The notes under the pieces were generated by a model. That model ran no database searches and was not told where the DNA came from. It saw nothing but the letters and a program-made list of their open reading frames with translations. Below are positions 1-10,030 of a DNA stretch of 64,000 nt, piece by piece. Position 1 is the first letter of the stretch, and each line of letters starts with the position of its first letter. Position numbers and translations under genes: made by a program. Origin of the DNA: Chondrus crispus (Eukaryota; Rhodophyta; Florideophyceae; Gigartinales; Gigartinaceae). Location of the stretch: assembly GCF_000350225.1 (NCBI RefSeq), contig NW_005179093.1, forward strand, positions 108,932 to 172,931, read 5' to 3'.

Positions 1-638
1 AGAGCGACTGGGAAGACCAGCGGGTCTTAGCTCTGTTGTCGCTCTCCGCGTCATCCGTGGCTCGGTCAAGTTGAATCATCTCCAATTTCGATGCCATTTT
101 ACTGTACAATTTCTACTGCACATCACACATATGCAGTACGTACACGTCAACGAAGACACCAGAAGAACACCGGCCGGTGGCAGGTCATTACGTGGCCTCT
201 GCTACGCCGAACCGACTGTTCAGTCATTCAGTCATACTTTGTTTTTTTGGACACAGGTCCGTTGTACCTTTTCTTTCCGCATCGATACACCAAACACGGA
301 CGCATGAATCATGAAGGGTTCTCTTGTCATGATGTCACGCCGTTGTGTAGTGTAGTCTTCTGCCTGAGAAGCTTCAACCTCTCGCTCTTGTGCAGCAGTT
401 CCTCCATCTGTATACTTCGTAAATTAATCCCTTTTGTCATCAAGCCTCGATTGTTCGAGATACCTAAACATGCGAGTTTTTAGGCCGTCTACGTCAAACT
501 TACCCTTCATCCATTGTACTCTGAACGTTCTCAATACATTTAAGCAGTCTCCTGATGGCCTTCCCCGCCCCCCTTCAACCCCCCACCTCAATCTGACCTT
601 CCCTCCCCCCTCCCCCTTCTCAATTCAGCCTAGTCGTC
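1..638. other. Intergenic, upstream of the lactonase gene
   Basis: No reading frame here looks like a conserved protein. The last 100 bases before the ATG at 639 are strongly pyrimidine-rich (runs of C and T), which would fit a leader or promoter of the downstream gene. A TACTGTAC motif of the kind that recurs in gaps across the window lies at 100-107. Confidence 0.5.
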
Positions 639-1868
639 ATGTCCTCTTCAAGCCCATTGTTTTGCTTTGCCCTCGCCCTCCTTGTTTTGCAGACCAAATG
701 CATATGTCCAGACTCACTTCAGATAGCCATCGGTTCTCGCACCACGCCCAACACCATGAACCCGACGTCCGGTGAAGGAATCACCTTCTTGACAATTAAT
801 AACGGCAAGTGGATACGAAACTCACTTGCCAATACCTCAATTGTTGGGGAGAACCCGACCTTCATTGCCTACTCTAAACCATTCTTCTACTTTGGCGACG
901 TTGGGAGTCCCGGCCTCCTCCGTGAGCTTAGGGTATCGCCAAAGGCCCCCTTTTTCAGATCAAGATCCATCCGGGCACTTGAAGGAACCGGCGCCCACGT
1001 CACTGTTATCAGTGCGACGAGTGATGTCAAAGGAACTGGACGCACTAGAGCCCTGAAGCGCTCTACGACACGAATAGTCGTCTCTGCAGACTATAGAGGG
1101 AGCTCGGTGTCGACTTACATTCGCACAAAAGATTCATTCGAGGCCGCAGACGTCTTCAACGTTCCCTTGGAATTGGCTGCTCGAAATCGCGATTCATCAC
1201 TTTCATCCCAGCAATCCGCACCGCATCCGCACATGGTGCTCAAATACAAGAACGGGGTTATAGTTCCGGATCTGGGCTCTGACCTTGTGTTCTATTTGGG
1301 GATATCCAAGAATGGCAAGATTCGTGAAAGATCACGCCTCGAGTTCTCGCCCGGTGATGGACCTCGTCATGCGGCACTCCATCCTAAGTCCGAAACTGTT
1401 TACGTTGTAAACGAGATATCTCTCTCTGTAACTGTACTTCGTCCAGTTGGGAAGGATCAATTTGCTATTGCTGGTAGAGAGGAATTGCTTATAAAATCTC
1501 CGGGAGAAGGAGAAAAAATCAAAGCAGCAGCTATTCGAGTGTCAGATGATGGCATGTTCTTGTACATTTCGATTAGATACTTGACCGCAGAGAGAGGGAC
1601 GATTGTAGCTTTCTCTTTAGACCCTGGATCAGGTGAAATCAAGAAAAGGGTTGGGGAATGGTCTGCTCAAGGTTCACACCCACGAGACATCATCATCATC
1701 GAGAGCGTCAAGTTTAAGGGCAAGTGCTCTTCGTTCCTCGCCATCGCCAACCGCGATACGGACAATGTTGCGCTAGTTGAGCGTAATGTGACAACTGGGG
1801 AGTTGTCGAATGAAGCTGCGGCAAGTACCACCGTTCGAACGCCTGTGTCAGTGCTCATATATGACTGA
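639..1868 (+). CDS. Secreted lactonase-family beta-propeller (6-phosphogluconolactonase-like)
   Basis: A 409-residue protein without introns. Residues 1-21 form a hydrophobic signal peptide (FCFALALLVLQ core), so the product probably enters the secretory pathway. The rest resembles the seven-bladed propeller lactonase family (bacterial Pgl/YbhE type). The family's characteristic stretch is visible in the middle: a PHPHMV segment, then VPDLGSD, then GDGPRHAALHP followed by YVVNEIS. A late blade contains GSHPRDI and FLAIANRDTDN. In bacteria such enzymes hydrolyse 6-phosphogluconolactone, and fungal relatives open cyclic carboxylic lactones. An exported protein is unlikely to serve the cytosolic pentose phosphate pathway, so a different lactone or a structural role is possible. 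The first blade region (residues 25-150) is divergent. The family call is fairly secure, the substrate is not. Confidence 0.78.
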   Translation: MSSSSPLFCFALALLVLQTKCICPDSLQIAIGSRTTPNTMNPTSGEGITFLTINNGKWIRNSLANTSIVGENPTFIAYSKPFFYFGDVGSPGLLRELRVSPKAPFFRSRSIRALEGTGAHVTVISATSDVKGTGRTRALKRSTTRIVVSADYRGSSVSTYIRTKDSFEAADVFNVPLELAARNRDSSLSSQQSAPHPHMVLKYKNGVIVPDLGSDLVFYLGISKNGKIRERSRLEFSPGDGPRHAALHPKSETVYVVNEISLSVTVLRPVGKDQFAIAGREELLIKSPGEGEKIKAAAIRVSDDGMFLYISIRYLTAERGTIVAFSLDPGSGEIKKRVGEWSAQGSHPRDIIIIESVKFKGKCSSFLAIANRDTDNVALVERNVTTGELSNEAAASTTVRTPVSVLIYD

Positions 1869-3622
1869 GACAACTTCGCTCAGAGTAGCAGAACGAGGAA
1901 ACCTTCGAAAAGCATATGAGAAGAATCACTTCCATGGCTTTGCGTCCCTGTCTATTATAAAGTCTGGGTCAGGTTAAATACCCTCATCGCTAATTTTTCA
2001 TCGGTATGGGAGACGACCTGAACGAAAGGAGACCCCTAAACAGCCACAATTCTTTCCAAGCATGTATTTCCCGTGCAGAATTACGAACCGATTACTGTTT
2101 TGGTGTGGATGGATAAGAGATGTGCTTCGGAGATAATATAATCAGGTAAAAATGTGTCGTCAAGGTGGCTCTACGAAGAGCAAGAATTACTGCAAACAAA
2201 GCTCGGTAGGCTGTCATTATGTCGACAGTATTGGGGTAAAGCCTGCCATCTTTCATTGCGAAGTGATTTTAAATGTTATGCTCTAAGTCGTACATTCTGC
2301 TGGATCTCTCCCGTAGGTACAGTACTGTTTACGAATGTCTCACCAATGAAAAAGTAATAGAAAAATGTGTCCACAGTTTTGGTTATGTTTCGGAAATCAT
2401 TCATACTCATACACATTGGAGCCATTCTAATGACAACTGAATACCGTATACAAAAATGACACATATGTCATTTTTTTTGTACATAGTGCAGGTCGGTTTG
2501 AAAGAGGAACGCTGTATACCATAATGATGAAAATTGAAAAGGCAGGCAAGACTAAGTTGCTCGCATGGGATAATCAGACCAATAAACAGAGTTGTGGCGT
2601 GGAAATAGATATGGTGCCCCCTGCGATAACGAAAGATCAAAAGCGAGTGCAAGCAAGATAGATTAGAAAAACCCAAGTGATGAAATTCTAGAAGAGAACC
2701 CGTTTTAGACGGCTCGGCATCCCTCCAAGGCTATTCACGTCACTCTTGTCTCGACGTCGAAATACCAACTTCGATATCTAGTTCTAACTCACCATCGTGA
2801 TCCATTTAGAGGAGAATCTAGGGGTCTGCTTCTCCTCAGGTGCAATTAACACAAGAGTATAACCCTACTTTTGACTGCTGATTCTCTGATCAACGAGAAA
2901 TGGTGAAATTGTAAAGTTTGAGGACTGCTGCCGCTCGCGCCGAGTTTTGAGAGCACATCTGGCGCTTTACCGTCCATGAAAATAATGCAACCATGCCGAT
3001 ATTGAGGTATAGGTCGTGGTGGGCGTGGTGCGACGCTCATAAATGAACGAGAAAAAAATAAGGTGCAATGTGTGCCTACAATCAGAGCATGCCATGGCAG
3101 ATTTTTTGAATACTGTAACTGCTGTTGAAAGAGAACTATGTAATTTGATTATTATTGTCTTGGACGGGTATTTTTCACGAGTGATGCGAGAGGGGCACGT
3201 GAGAAGAAAGGGCTGAGTGCTCTGTTTTTTTTTGTAGAGACTGACGACAGTGCAGTATCGTTCGACACTTGGGAAAGGTACCCTTGAAGGGTACTGCGCT
3301 TCACATTGCAATACTGTACAAAGCAACGGAAACAGAGTGGTGTGACTCGCCTTCTGCCAATAGAAATCGCGGCACTACAGGCGAGATTGCTCTATTTTGA
3401 GTCCGAGGATTTCCGTTGAGGCTGGCTCTTTTCTGACCATGATGCTGGAAAATAAGCTGATGGTGTGGGTTTAAGGTCACGTGATGAGACTTCCTGGGGC
3501 GGCCTTTCTCTCTCAAGAAGAGGAAGCCCTTGCAGAGAAGTCAATGCAACATGTTGATAACCGCTTAAGATGGCCTCCGCCGCAAGACAAATATCAAAAT
3601 GTTATTGAAGTTTAGTTGTTTT
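1869..3622. other. Intergenic, no gene seen
   Basis: About 1.75 kb of AT-richer sequence between the ends of two convergent genes. Only short, non-conserved frames occur. TACTGTA-type motifs are present at 2317-2325 (GTACAGTAC), 3111-3117 and 3312-3319. I see no RNA gene or repeat that I can name. Confidence 0.5.
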
Positions 3623-4591
<969 letters not shown>

Positions 4592-4760
4592 TTAGGAGCG
4601 TGAGCGAGAGGGTGCGGAGGAGAGAGAGGAGGGCGGGGTTTAGTTAGTAGAGGATTGCCAATCGGAGAGGGCGGGCTTCAGAGGCTGTGAAGAGCATTGA
4701 TTGTGCATGGTGATTGGAAGGGATCAAACCGAGAGTGCGAGATTGCGACCGGAAAGGAGT

Positions 4761-4941
4761 GACACGTGGATATGATTGTACGTACACGTGGCATACGGAT
4801 CGTCCTGTATGCCACGTGTACAATCATGTCCACGTGTCAGGAGCGAGGCGTGGAATGCTTGGGCGATGGCCACGTGTACGGCAGACCGAACGGATCGCGA
4901 TCTGCTGAACGAGAAACCCTTGTTCTCCAATCGGGCACGTG
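4761..4941. promoter_or_regulatory. Cluster of six CACGTG (G-box) motifs, four of them in a long imperfect palindrome
   Basis: CACGTG occurs at 4763-4768, 4785-4790, 4813-4818, 4831-4836, 4871-4876 and 4936-4941. The first four lie in an inverted repeat: the arm 4761-4796 pairs with 4809-4840 except for one mismatch and a four-base insertion (CGTA), around a loop of about 12 bases. The block sits between the starts of fabG (minus strand) and the phycobilisome linker (plus strand). CACGTG is the known core site for bZIP and bHLH factors and a common light-response element in plants. That it controls these two plastid genes together is inference from position. Confidence 0.7.
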
Positions 4942-5130
4942 CGGCTCCCCCAGGTTTTCGAGCTCCGCCCAGTCGCCTGCCGGCACCCCGCCTTCGTTCC
5001 GCCCCCACACCTCCGCCTCCCCCTATTTCCCTACTCCGCCACGGCCGCCCACCACAATCTCCGCACAAACTCCTCCCGAACCCTCTCGCGTGCCGTTTCC
5101 CCCGTTCCACGACTGGATCCCCTCCGCAAC

Positions 5131-6633
5131 ATGGTCGCCTTTGTCCCCACCGTCGCGCCGTCCGTCGCTGCCGCGTCGAGCTCCTTCCTCGCGAGCGCCT
5201 CCTCCCTGCGCAATGACCGCCCCGCCGTCCCGCTCGCGCCCGCCCGCCGCATCGCCCCCTCCATGACCATTCTCGACGGCCTGGACACCGTAAACCAGGG
5301 CTCGTACGGCTTCTCGCGCTACATCCTCGGCCCGTTCCAGCCGTCCGTCCTCTCCCCCGGCTCGGACGACGGCGAGCGCGAGCTCGTCATCCGCGCCGCC
5401 TACCGTCACGTCTTCGGCAACGCCTACATCATGGAGGAGGAGCGCGCCGAGCTCGCTGTCCCCGAGAGCCAGTTCAAGAAGGGCAACCTCTCCGCCAAGG
5501 AGTTTGTGCGCGCCGTGGCCAAGTCCTCCGCGTACAAGACGCGCTTCTTCGAGGGCGCGTCCCAATACCGCTTCGTTGAGCTCAACTTCATGCATCTGCT
5601 CGGTCGCGCTCCTGATTCCCAGGCAGAGGTAGCGGAGCACATCCGCCGCTACGCTGCTCAGGGCGTCGACGCTGATATCGATAGCTACATTGACTCGGAA
5701 GAGTACGCATCCGTCTTCGGCGAGGACAATATTCCCTTCTTGCGCTTCCGCGGCGCGTACACACCCTGCGAGTCGTTCAACAAGCAATGTGCGCTCAAGG
5801 GTGGCTGGGCCAACTCGGACAAGGCCATGGGCGGTGCCGCGCTTTCCGGATACAACGGCTCCGACGGCCGCCAATTTTCTCGCAACATTGGTTCCTACGT
5901 CACGGGGAAGCCGACGCCGTACGAACATGTTGCCGAGAACACCCCGCTCAAGACGACGGCCCCCAACTGGTACGCAGTGCCCAATCCAGCACTCGCTCCC
6001 ACCCCCGCCTATGTCAGCGCTGCGGAGGTTCGTGCGTTGCAAAACAAGGTCGCCGATCTTCAGGCTAGCTATGACGCTGAGTTGGCGAAGAAGAATGGCG
6101 GTAGCGCCAGGGACCCGCTCTCGCCTTTCAGGTCCATGGTTTCTGACATGGGTCCCTCTCTCGATAGAGGATTTGCCTACTCGGGTGGTGACCGGTTACT
6201 TGCAAACCCTTTCGCAAAGCTCTTCGGTGAAGATGAGAGCCCACTCGCGGAAGGTGGATGTAAGTCGTCGGATTACACTCGCTTCCACAAGCAGATGGAG
6301 AATGATACTCTTTCTCGCGTCGAAAAGGAACTTGAAGAGACCAAGGCCGAGTTTCGTGTCCTCTCGAAGGCTTTAGATGCCAGCACGCCTATCACTCCTA
6401 CTATTCAACTGCCAGGTCAGATTGCCGACGCTGTAGCCATCGCCATTGCAGAGGACCCGATCGCGAGTCGCCCCCGCATCAGCACCGCGTCGAGGGCGAA
6501 GCCCACGCCAGCTACGCCCAAGGCCGGCCTGAAGATTGGTCCAATCACTGTGCCATCGCTTGGTGGCATCTCCTTGCCTGACTTGCCAACGCCTTCCCTT
6601 CCCTCGCTTCCGTTTTTTGGTAAGAAGGATTAG
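5131..6633 (+). CDS. Nuclear-encoded phycobilisome rod or rod-core linker polypeptide
   Basis: A 500-residue protein with one phycobilisome linker domain at about residues 65-200. Recognisable pieces are YRHVFGNAYIMEEER, KEFVRAVAKS and YKTRFFEGASQYRFVELNFMHLLGRAP, followed by the SEEYASVFGED end of the domain. Residues 1-45 are Ala/Ser/Pro-rich with arginines and resemble a plastid targeting peptide, so I start at the ATG at 5131; the frame is open further upstream but only with a non-ATG start. After the domain come a Gly-rich stretch, a short predicted coiled coil (about 300-320) and a Pro/Leu-rich tail ending FFGKKD. Linkers join phycobiliprotein hexamers into rods and attach rods to the core on the stroma-facing thylakoid surface. 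The long C-terminal extension could bind a neighbouring subunit. Which linker class it belongs to cannot be decided here. It is the main evidence for a red alga. Confidence 0.93.
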   Translation: MVAFVPTVAPSVAAASSSFLASASSLRNDRPAVPLAPARRIAPSMTILDGLDTVNQGSYGFSRYILGPFQPSVLSPGSDDGERELVIRAAYRHVFGNAYIMEEERAELAVPESQFKKGNLSAKEFVRAVAKSSAYKTRFFEGASQYRFVELNFMHLLGRAPDSQAEVAEHIRRYAAQGVDADIDSYIDSEEYASVFGEDNIPFLRFRGAYTPCESFNKQCALKGGWANSDKAMGGAALSGYNGSDGRQFSRNIGSYVTGKPTPYEHVAENTPLKTTAPNWYAVPNPALAPTPAYVSAAEVRALQNKVADLQASYDAELAKKNGGSARDPLSPFRSMVSDMGPSLDRGFAYSGGDRLLANPFAKLFGEDESPLAEGGCKSSDYTRFHKQMENDTLSRVEKELEETKAEFRVLSKALDASTPITPTIQLPGQIADAVAIAIAEDPIASRPRISTASRAKPTPATPKAGLKIGPITVPSLGGISLPDLPTPSLPSLPFFGKKD

Positions 6634-6976
6634 GATCTAATACCAGTGTGACGTTGGTTTGCATATTTTTCCGAAGGAAGATGTGTTTCGGAAGGAGATA
6701 AACAGTTGTTTTCAAATAGTATGTGTCGTTTTTTAGAAAAAGCTAACGCCGTATATTTTTTGCTCTGAAAAAGCTACAGTACGGTATACTGTAAGATACA
6801 ATACGGATGCGCGATCCAAAATACCCAGCTCTTCCCATCAACAATTTGCTTATGCGGTGGAGATGCTCTAACATTACATGTTACGGTATTGCTGGCATTT
6901 TTACCTTTGCGCTGCAATGAATAGGGCTAATGATTATCACGGTCATATGTGAAATAGCATAGATGCTGTGTCAGGC

Positions 6977-7882
6977 TCACCTCAACATGACAGGTATCGG
7001 TGTCCGTGAATAATCTTTAGGCTGTTGGCTCTGCCCAAGTAGAGGTCCAAAGAAAAAGCGCCCATGGGGCATATTTGTGGGGCTTGTTGCAGCCGTGGGC
7101 TCCGGTGCAACTCTCCGGTACTCTTTTCCAGTAGGTTCAGACAAGACGTCCCCATTGGCAACCCATGTCTCGGGCTTGTCCGGCCATCTCTTTGTCAATA
7201 GGGATGAAGGTACCAAAGAAGGGGTGCGCTGCCTTGGCGACTCAGACGAGGGCTCTGTTTTTGCACCATACGAGTAGTAGCGGACCCGTACATCATCCGT
7301 TGGCTCCCCGGTCGTTTGCAGGCGAGGCCCAAGGGTGTTTTTTGGAGACTCGGTTGATGCGACATACTCAAAATCATCAAAATCCGACATGGAAGCCTCA
7401 AGAAAAGGTTCCGTCCTTAAACTGAGGAGTAGTGTTGAGGCAGGAAGCAGATGCTTCATTGAGACAGGCTCTGGTGGTACGGCTGAGGGGGTAGAGTCAA
7501 TGTGAGGTGTATTGTTGTAGATACGGTTCATGCGTCCAACTAAGTTCTTCATGCCAGCCATTAAAGGTTTTGTTACGAAAGCCCATATCGCATCTGCAGA
7601 TGTAGTTGCATGAGGCCCACGTTGCAGTACATTTGTTGCGTCGCTTCCCACGCGATTTTCCGAATAGCTGCGTGTTAAATCTTGATTGTGATGTCGACGT
7701 ATGGAAGTACTATCTTCAAAAACGCCCCTCATTCTTTCAGCAGTCGTTTCGACGACATTCGAAGGACTATTGTTTAGGGACTTCTCGTGAGTTGGTTTGA
7801 ACGACGCATCATGACGAATTGGAAAAGCGGTGCTTGAAAATGTAAGTAGCATTGAGGCAAGAACGACAATTTGCAGCTCCAT
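6977..7882 (-). CDS. Putative secreted protein of unknown function
   Basis: A 301-residue frame starting at the ATG at 7882; an upstream in-frame ATG at 7921 adds 13 polar residues. The N terminus MELQIVVLASMLLTFSSTAFP looks like a cleavable signal peptide. The rest is Ser/Thr/Pro-rich, low in hydrophobic residues and probably largely disordered, with one possible helix near DAIWAFVTKPLMAGMKNLVG. I recognise no family. Only two cysteines or fewer are present, so it is not a disulphide-rich effector type. The length of the frame and the signal peptide support a real gene, but this has not been compared with anything. Confidence 0.5.
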   Translation of the reverse strand: MELQIVVLASMLLTFSSTAFPIRHDASFKPTHEKSLNNSPSNVVETTAERMRGVFEDSTSIRRHHNQDLTRSYSENRVGSDATNVLQRGPHATTSADAIWAFVTKPLMAGMKNLVGRMNRIYNNTPHIDSTPSAVPPEPVSMKHLLPASTLLLSLRTEPFLEASMSDFDDFEYVASTESPKNTLGPRLQTTGEPTDDVRVRYYSYGAKTEPSSESPRQRTPSLVPSSLLTKRWPDKPETWVANGDVLSEPTGKEYRRVAPEPTAATSPTNMPHGRFFFGPLLGQSQQPKDYSRTPIPVMLR

Positions 7883-8510
7883 TTTGTGGCGAATGGTCCC
7901 TTTTCTTGGATCTATTGACAAACAGATGTGTGCAGAGGCTTGGGCAAAAGGTGTGGAGGAGGTGACCTGTCTTTCTTGCCATTTATAGAAAGCTATTCTA
8001 TAAAAACAGTTGCTAAAGGGCTTATGGCGGGCAGTTTTGATTTAATCGTCGTTTCATGATGATCAGGTAAGCCATCTTGGAAGGGGACAAGGATGGAGGC
8101 GCGACTCTAGAAAGTTGAAAAGATAGTGATGGCAGCTGAATTTGAGTCTTTGTGGCGTCCACTTCACATAAAACATTTGAATGCCATGATACGGGACAAA
8201 TGACATCTCCATTTTCGCAGACATTAGTCACTGTGCGTCAGGGACCTTCAGCTGAAAAAGGAGAACACAGTACCATCGGAATCTCGCTATCTTTCCTTTG
8301 ACATTGCTCACAGCTTCTACATGGTCGTGGATGCATTTGCTTGTACGCATATTTGTGCTCCAAGTGTACGGCTTGGTTACCCAAAGGGCATTTCTGGTAG
8401 AGCTCGAATCATTCAAACAGACGAGGCGTCCTGTTGGGCGAAAACAGCTAATCTTGACTTAAACATAGAACTACAATTACGAAGGTGATTTCGCACTTGG
8501 TAGTATCAGT
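7883..8510. other. Intergenic, no gene seen
   Basis: Spacer between the start of the secreted-protein gene and the 3' end of EF-Ts on the same strand. Small frames only, none conserved. A T-rich and AT-rich stretch near 7990-8060 could be promoter or terminator sequence. Confidence 0.4.
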
Positions 8511-9521
8511 CTATTTCTCCCCAACTACCATCCGACACATAGCTACAATCTCCGAGTCAGCGGTCTCCTTCTTGAGAAACTCCTTTACTGCCCGTGGCTC
8601 GCCGCTGTAAGAGGGGTTGTCGACGAGCATTTCTTGTTCTTCCAGCACAGATGACGCGTACCATTTTCTTAACCGACCGTGTGCCATTCTTTCTAGTATT
8701 GCAGGTGGCTTTGGTTTATCGCCAGCTTTTTGCTCGGCAAGAGCTGCTTCTAATAAAATTGAACGCTCTCTTTCTAAATCCTGAGGGGGAATAGAGCCAA
8801 TGCTGATGTAACTTGGCGCGGCGGCGGCGATATGCATAGCCATCCGCGGGCCCGCTTCATTTAGCGTCCCTCCTTTCAAAGCAACTAGGGCACCAATTCG
8901 TCCGCTCCCGATTCCAGCCGAACCGTGTGTGTATCCAAATAATGCCCCCGATGCAGAGTCTAGGGTCATGACGTTAGCTCTCTTCAAAACTATGTTTTCC
9001 CCCAGGGATGACACTGCGCCGAGTACCATTTCTTTGTTCTCGTCCTGTTCCAGCAGCTGTTGTGTGTCTAACGATATCATTGTGTTACAATCGGCAACCC
9101 GTCCTTTGTTCAACGCAGATTCTGTAAGTCGATTCACGAGCTGCACAAATTGCGGGGTCCTTGCTACAAAGTCGGTTTCAGAATTGACTTCAATAATTGA
9201 TGCGCGACTCTTGTCTGGTGAGATAGCGATACCGATCAATCCTTCGGAAGCATCCCTGTGTGCTTTCTTTGCTGCGATACTTGCCCCAATCTTGCGCAAG
9301 TAAACGATCGCAGCCTCCATATCCCCCTTCTCTTCGTCTAGTGCCTTCTTTACAGCCCCAATTGGTGCACCCGTTCTCTTCCTCAGTTCCTTAATGGCAT
9401 GCATCGAGGCAGCGCTGTGTCTCTGTTTTGTCGTGTGCAGAGGCCTCGACGTGAAGGTAGGAGATGTGACATGCTGAAGTGATCTTTGCAAGCAAAGGGG
9501 TGATAAAGCGTGGCGTATCAT
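8511..9521 (-). CDS. tsf: Mitochondrial elongation factor Ts
   Basis: A 336-residue EF-Ts, the nucleotide exchange factor that reloads EF-Tu with GTP. Residues 1-38 are Arg/Ser/Thr-rich without acidic residues and resemble a mitochondrial presequence. The EF-Ts N-terminal UBA-like module follows (AIKELRKRTGAPIGAVKKAL), then the EF-Tu-contacting motif NSETDFVAR and the core repeats, including GALVALKGG and MAMHIAAAAPSYIS. Length matches mitochondrial homologues. Known red algal plastid genomes carry their own tsf, so a nuclear copy with this leader is best read as the mitochondrial factor; that assignment is inference. Confidence 0.92.
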   Translation of the reverse strand: MIRHALSPLCLQRSLQHVTSPTFTSRPLHTTKQRHSAASMHAIKELRKRTGAPIGAVKKALDEEKGDMEAAIVYLRKIGASIAAKKAHRDASEGLIGIAISPDKSRASIIEVNSETDFVARTPQFVQLVNRLTESALNKGRVADCNTMISLDTQQLLEQDENKEMVLGAVSSLGENIVLKRANVMTLDSASGALFGYTHGSAGIGSGRIGALVALKGGTLNEAGPRMAMHIAAAAPSYISIGSIPPQDLERERSILLEAALAEQKAGDKPKPPAILERMAHGRLRKWYASSVLEEQEMLVDNPSYSGEPRAVKEFLKKETADSEIVAMCRMVVGEK

Positions 9522-10030
9522 TGCGCCTCTTTGCAGTGGTGTGCTGGTTTCAGCGTTGCAAGTCCTCTCGCCCCAAGAGTTAAGGAGATCCGATTAGGGT
9601 ACGTGAGAAGAAACTGCCGTGAATCAGCTCGAAACAAGAACGCAAGAGTACGTTTTGTAAGATATCCAAAGTTGACTTACGAAAGTTTGCTCTCTACGAA
9701 GCGGGACGAAATAAGGAAGAGAGCAACCATCTTCCCTCTCAGACTCTTGAAAGAGGCTTCCCATCTTTTCGATTTCACATGTTCCGATTACTGTACAGAA
9801 GCGTAGATTTGATCATTGGGTGATGTTTCCCCCTCATTATAGAAATTTACCGAAAAATCCAGATGCCGGGGGCCCAATCCCAAGCGTCGACATGCGGTCA
9901 ATGAGCATCCATTAGCTTTCAGATCCCGTGCCGAGGCAACGATTGATCCGGTACGCGGAAGGGTGGTAATGTGACGTGAAACACGTTTAAAGCCCGACTT
10001 GAGCTTCGCAACTGTATCAATGCATTTCCC
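9522..10030. other. Intergenic, no gene seen
   Basis: Spacer between the 5' end of EF-Ts and the 3' end of the transposase-like gene. A TACTGTAC motif lies at 9789-9796. I looked for terminal inverted repeats flanking the transposase-like gene here and found none that I could match on its other side. Confidence 0.4.

Noticed and set aside
4939-5130. N-terminal extension of the phycobilisome linker
   Set aside because: The frame is open but begins without ATG, and the sequence overlaps the G-box region; the ATG at 5131 gives a proper targeting peptide.
5023-6042. 339-codon open frame on the minus strand
   Set aside because: It lies antisense to the phycobilisome linker gene. Its Gly/Arg/Val/Ala-rich composition is what the complement of a GC-rich coding frame gives, and it has no domain.
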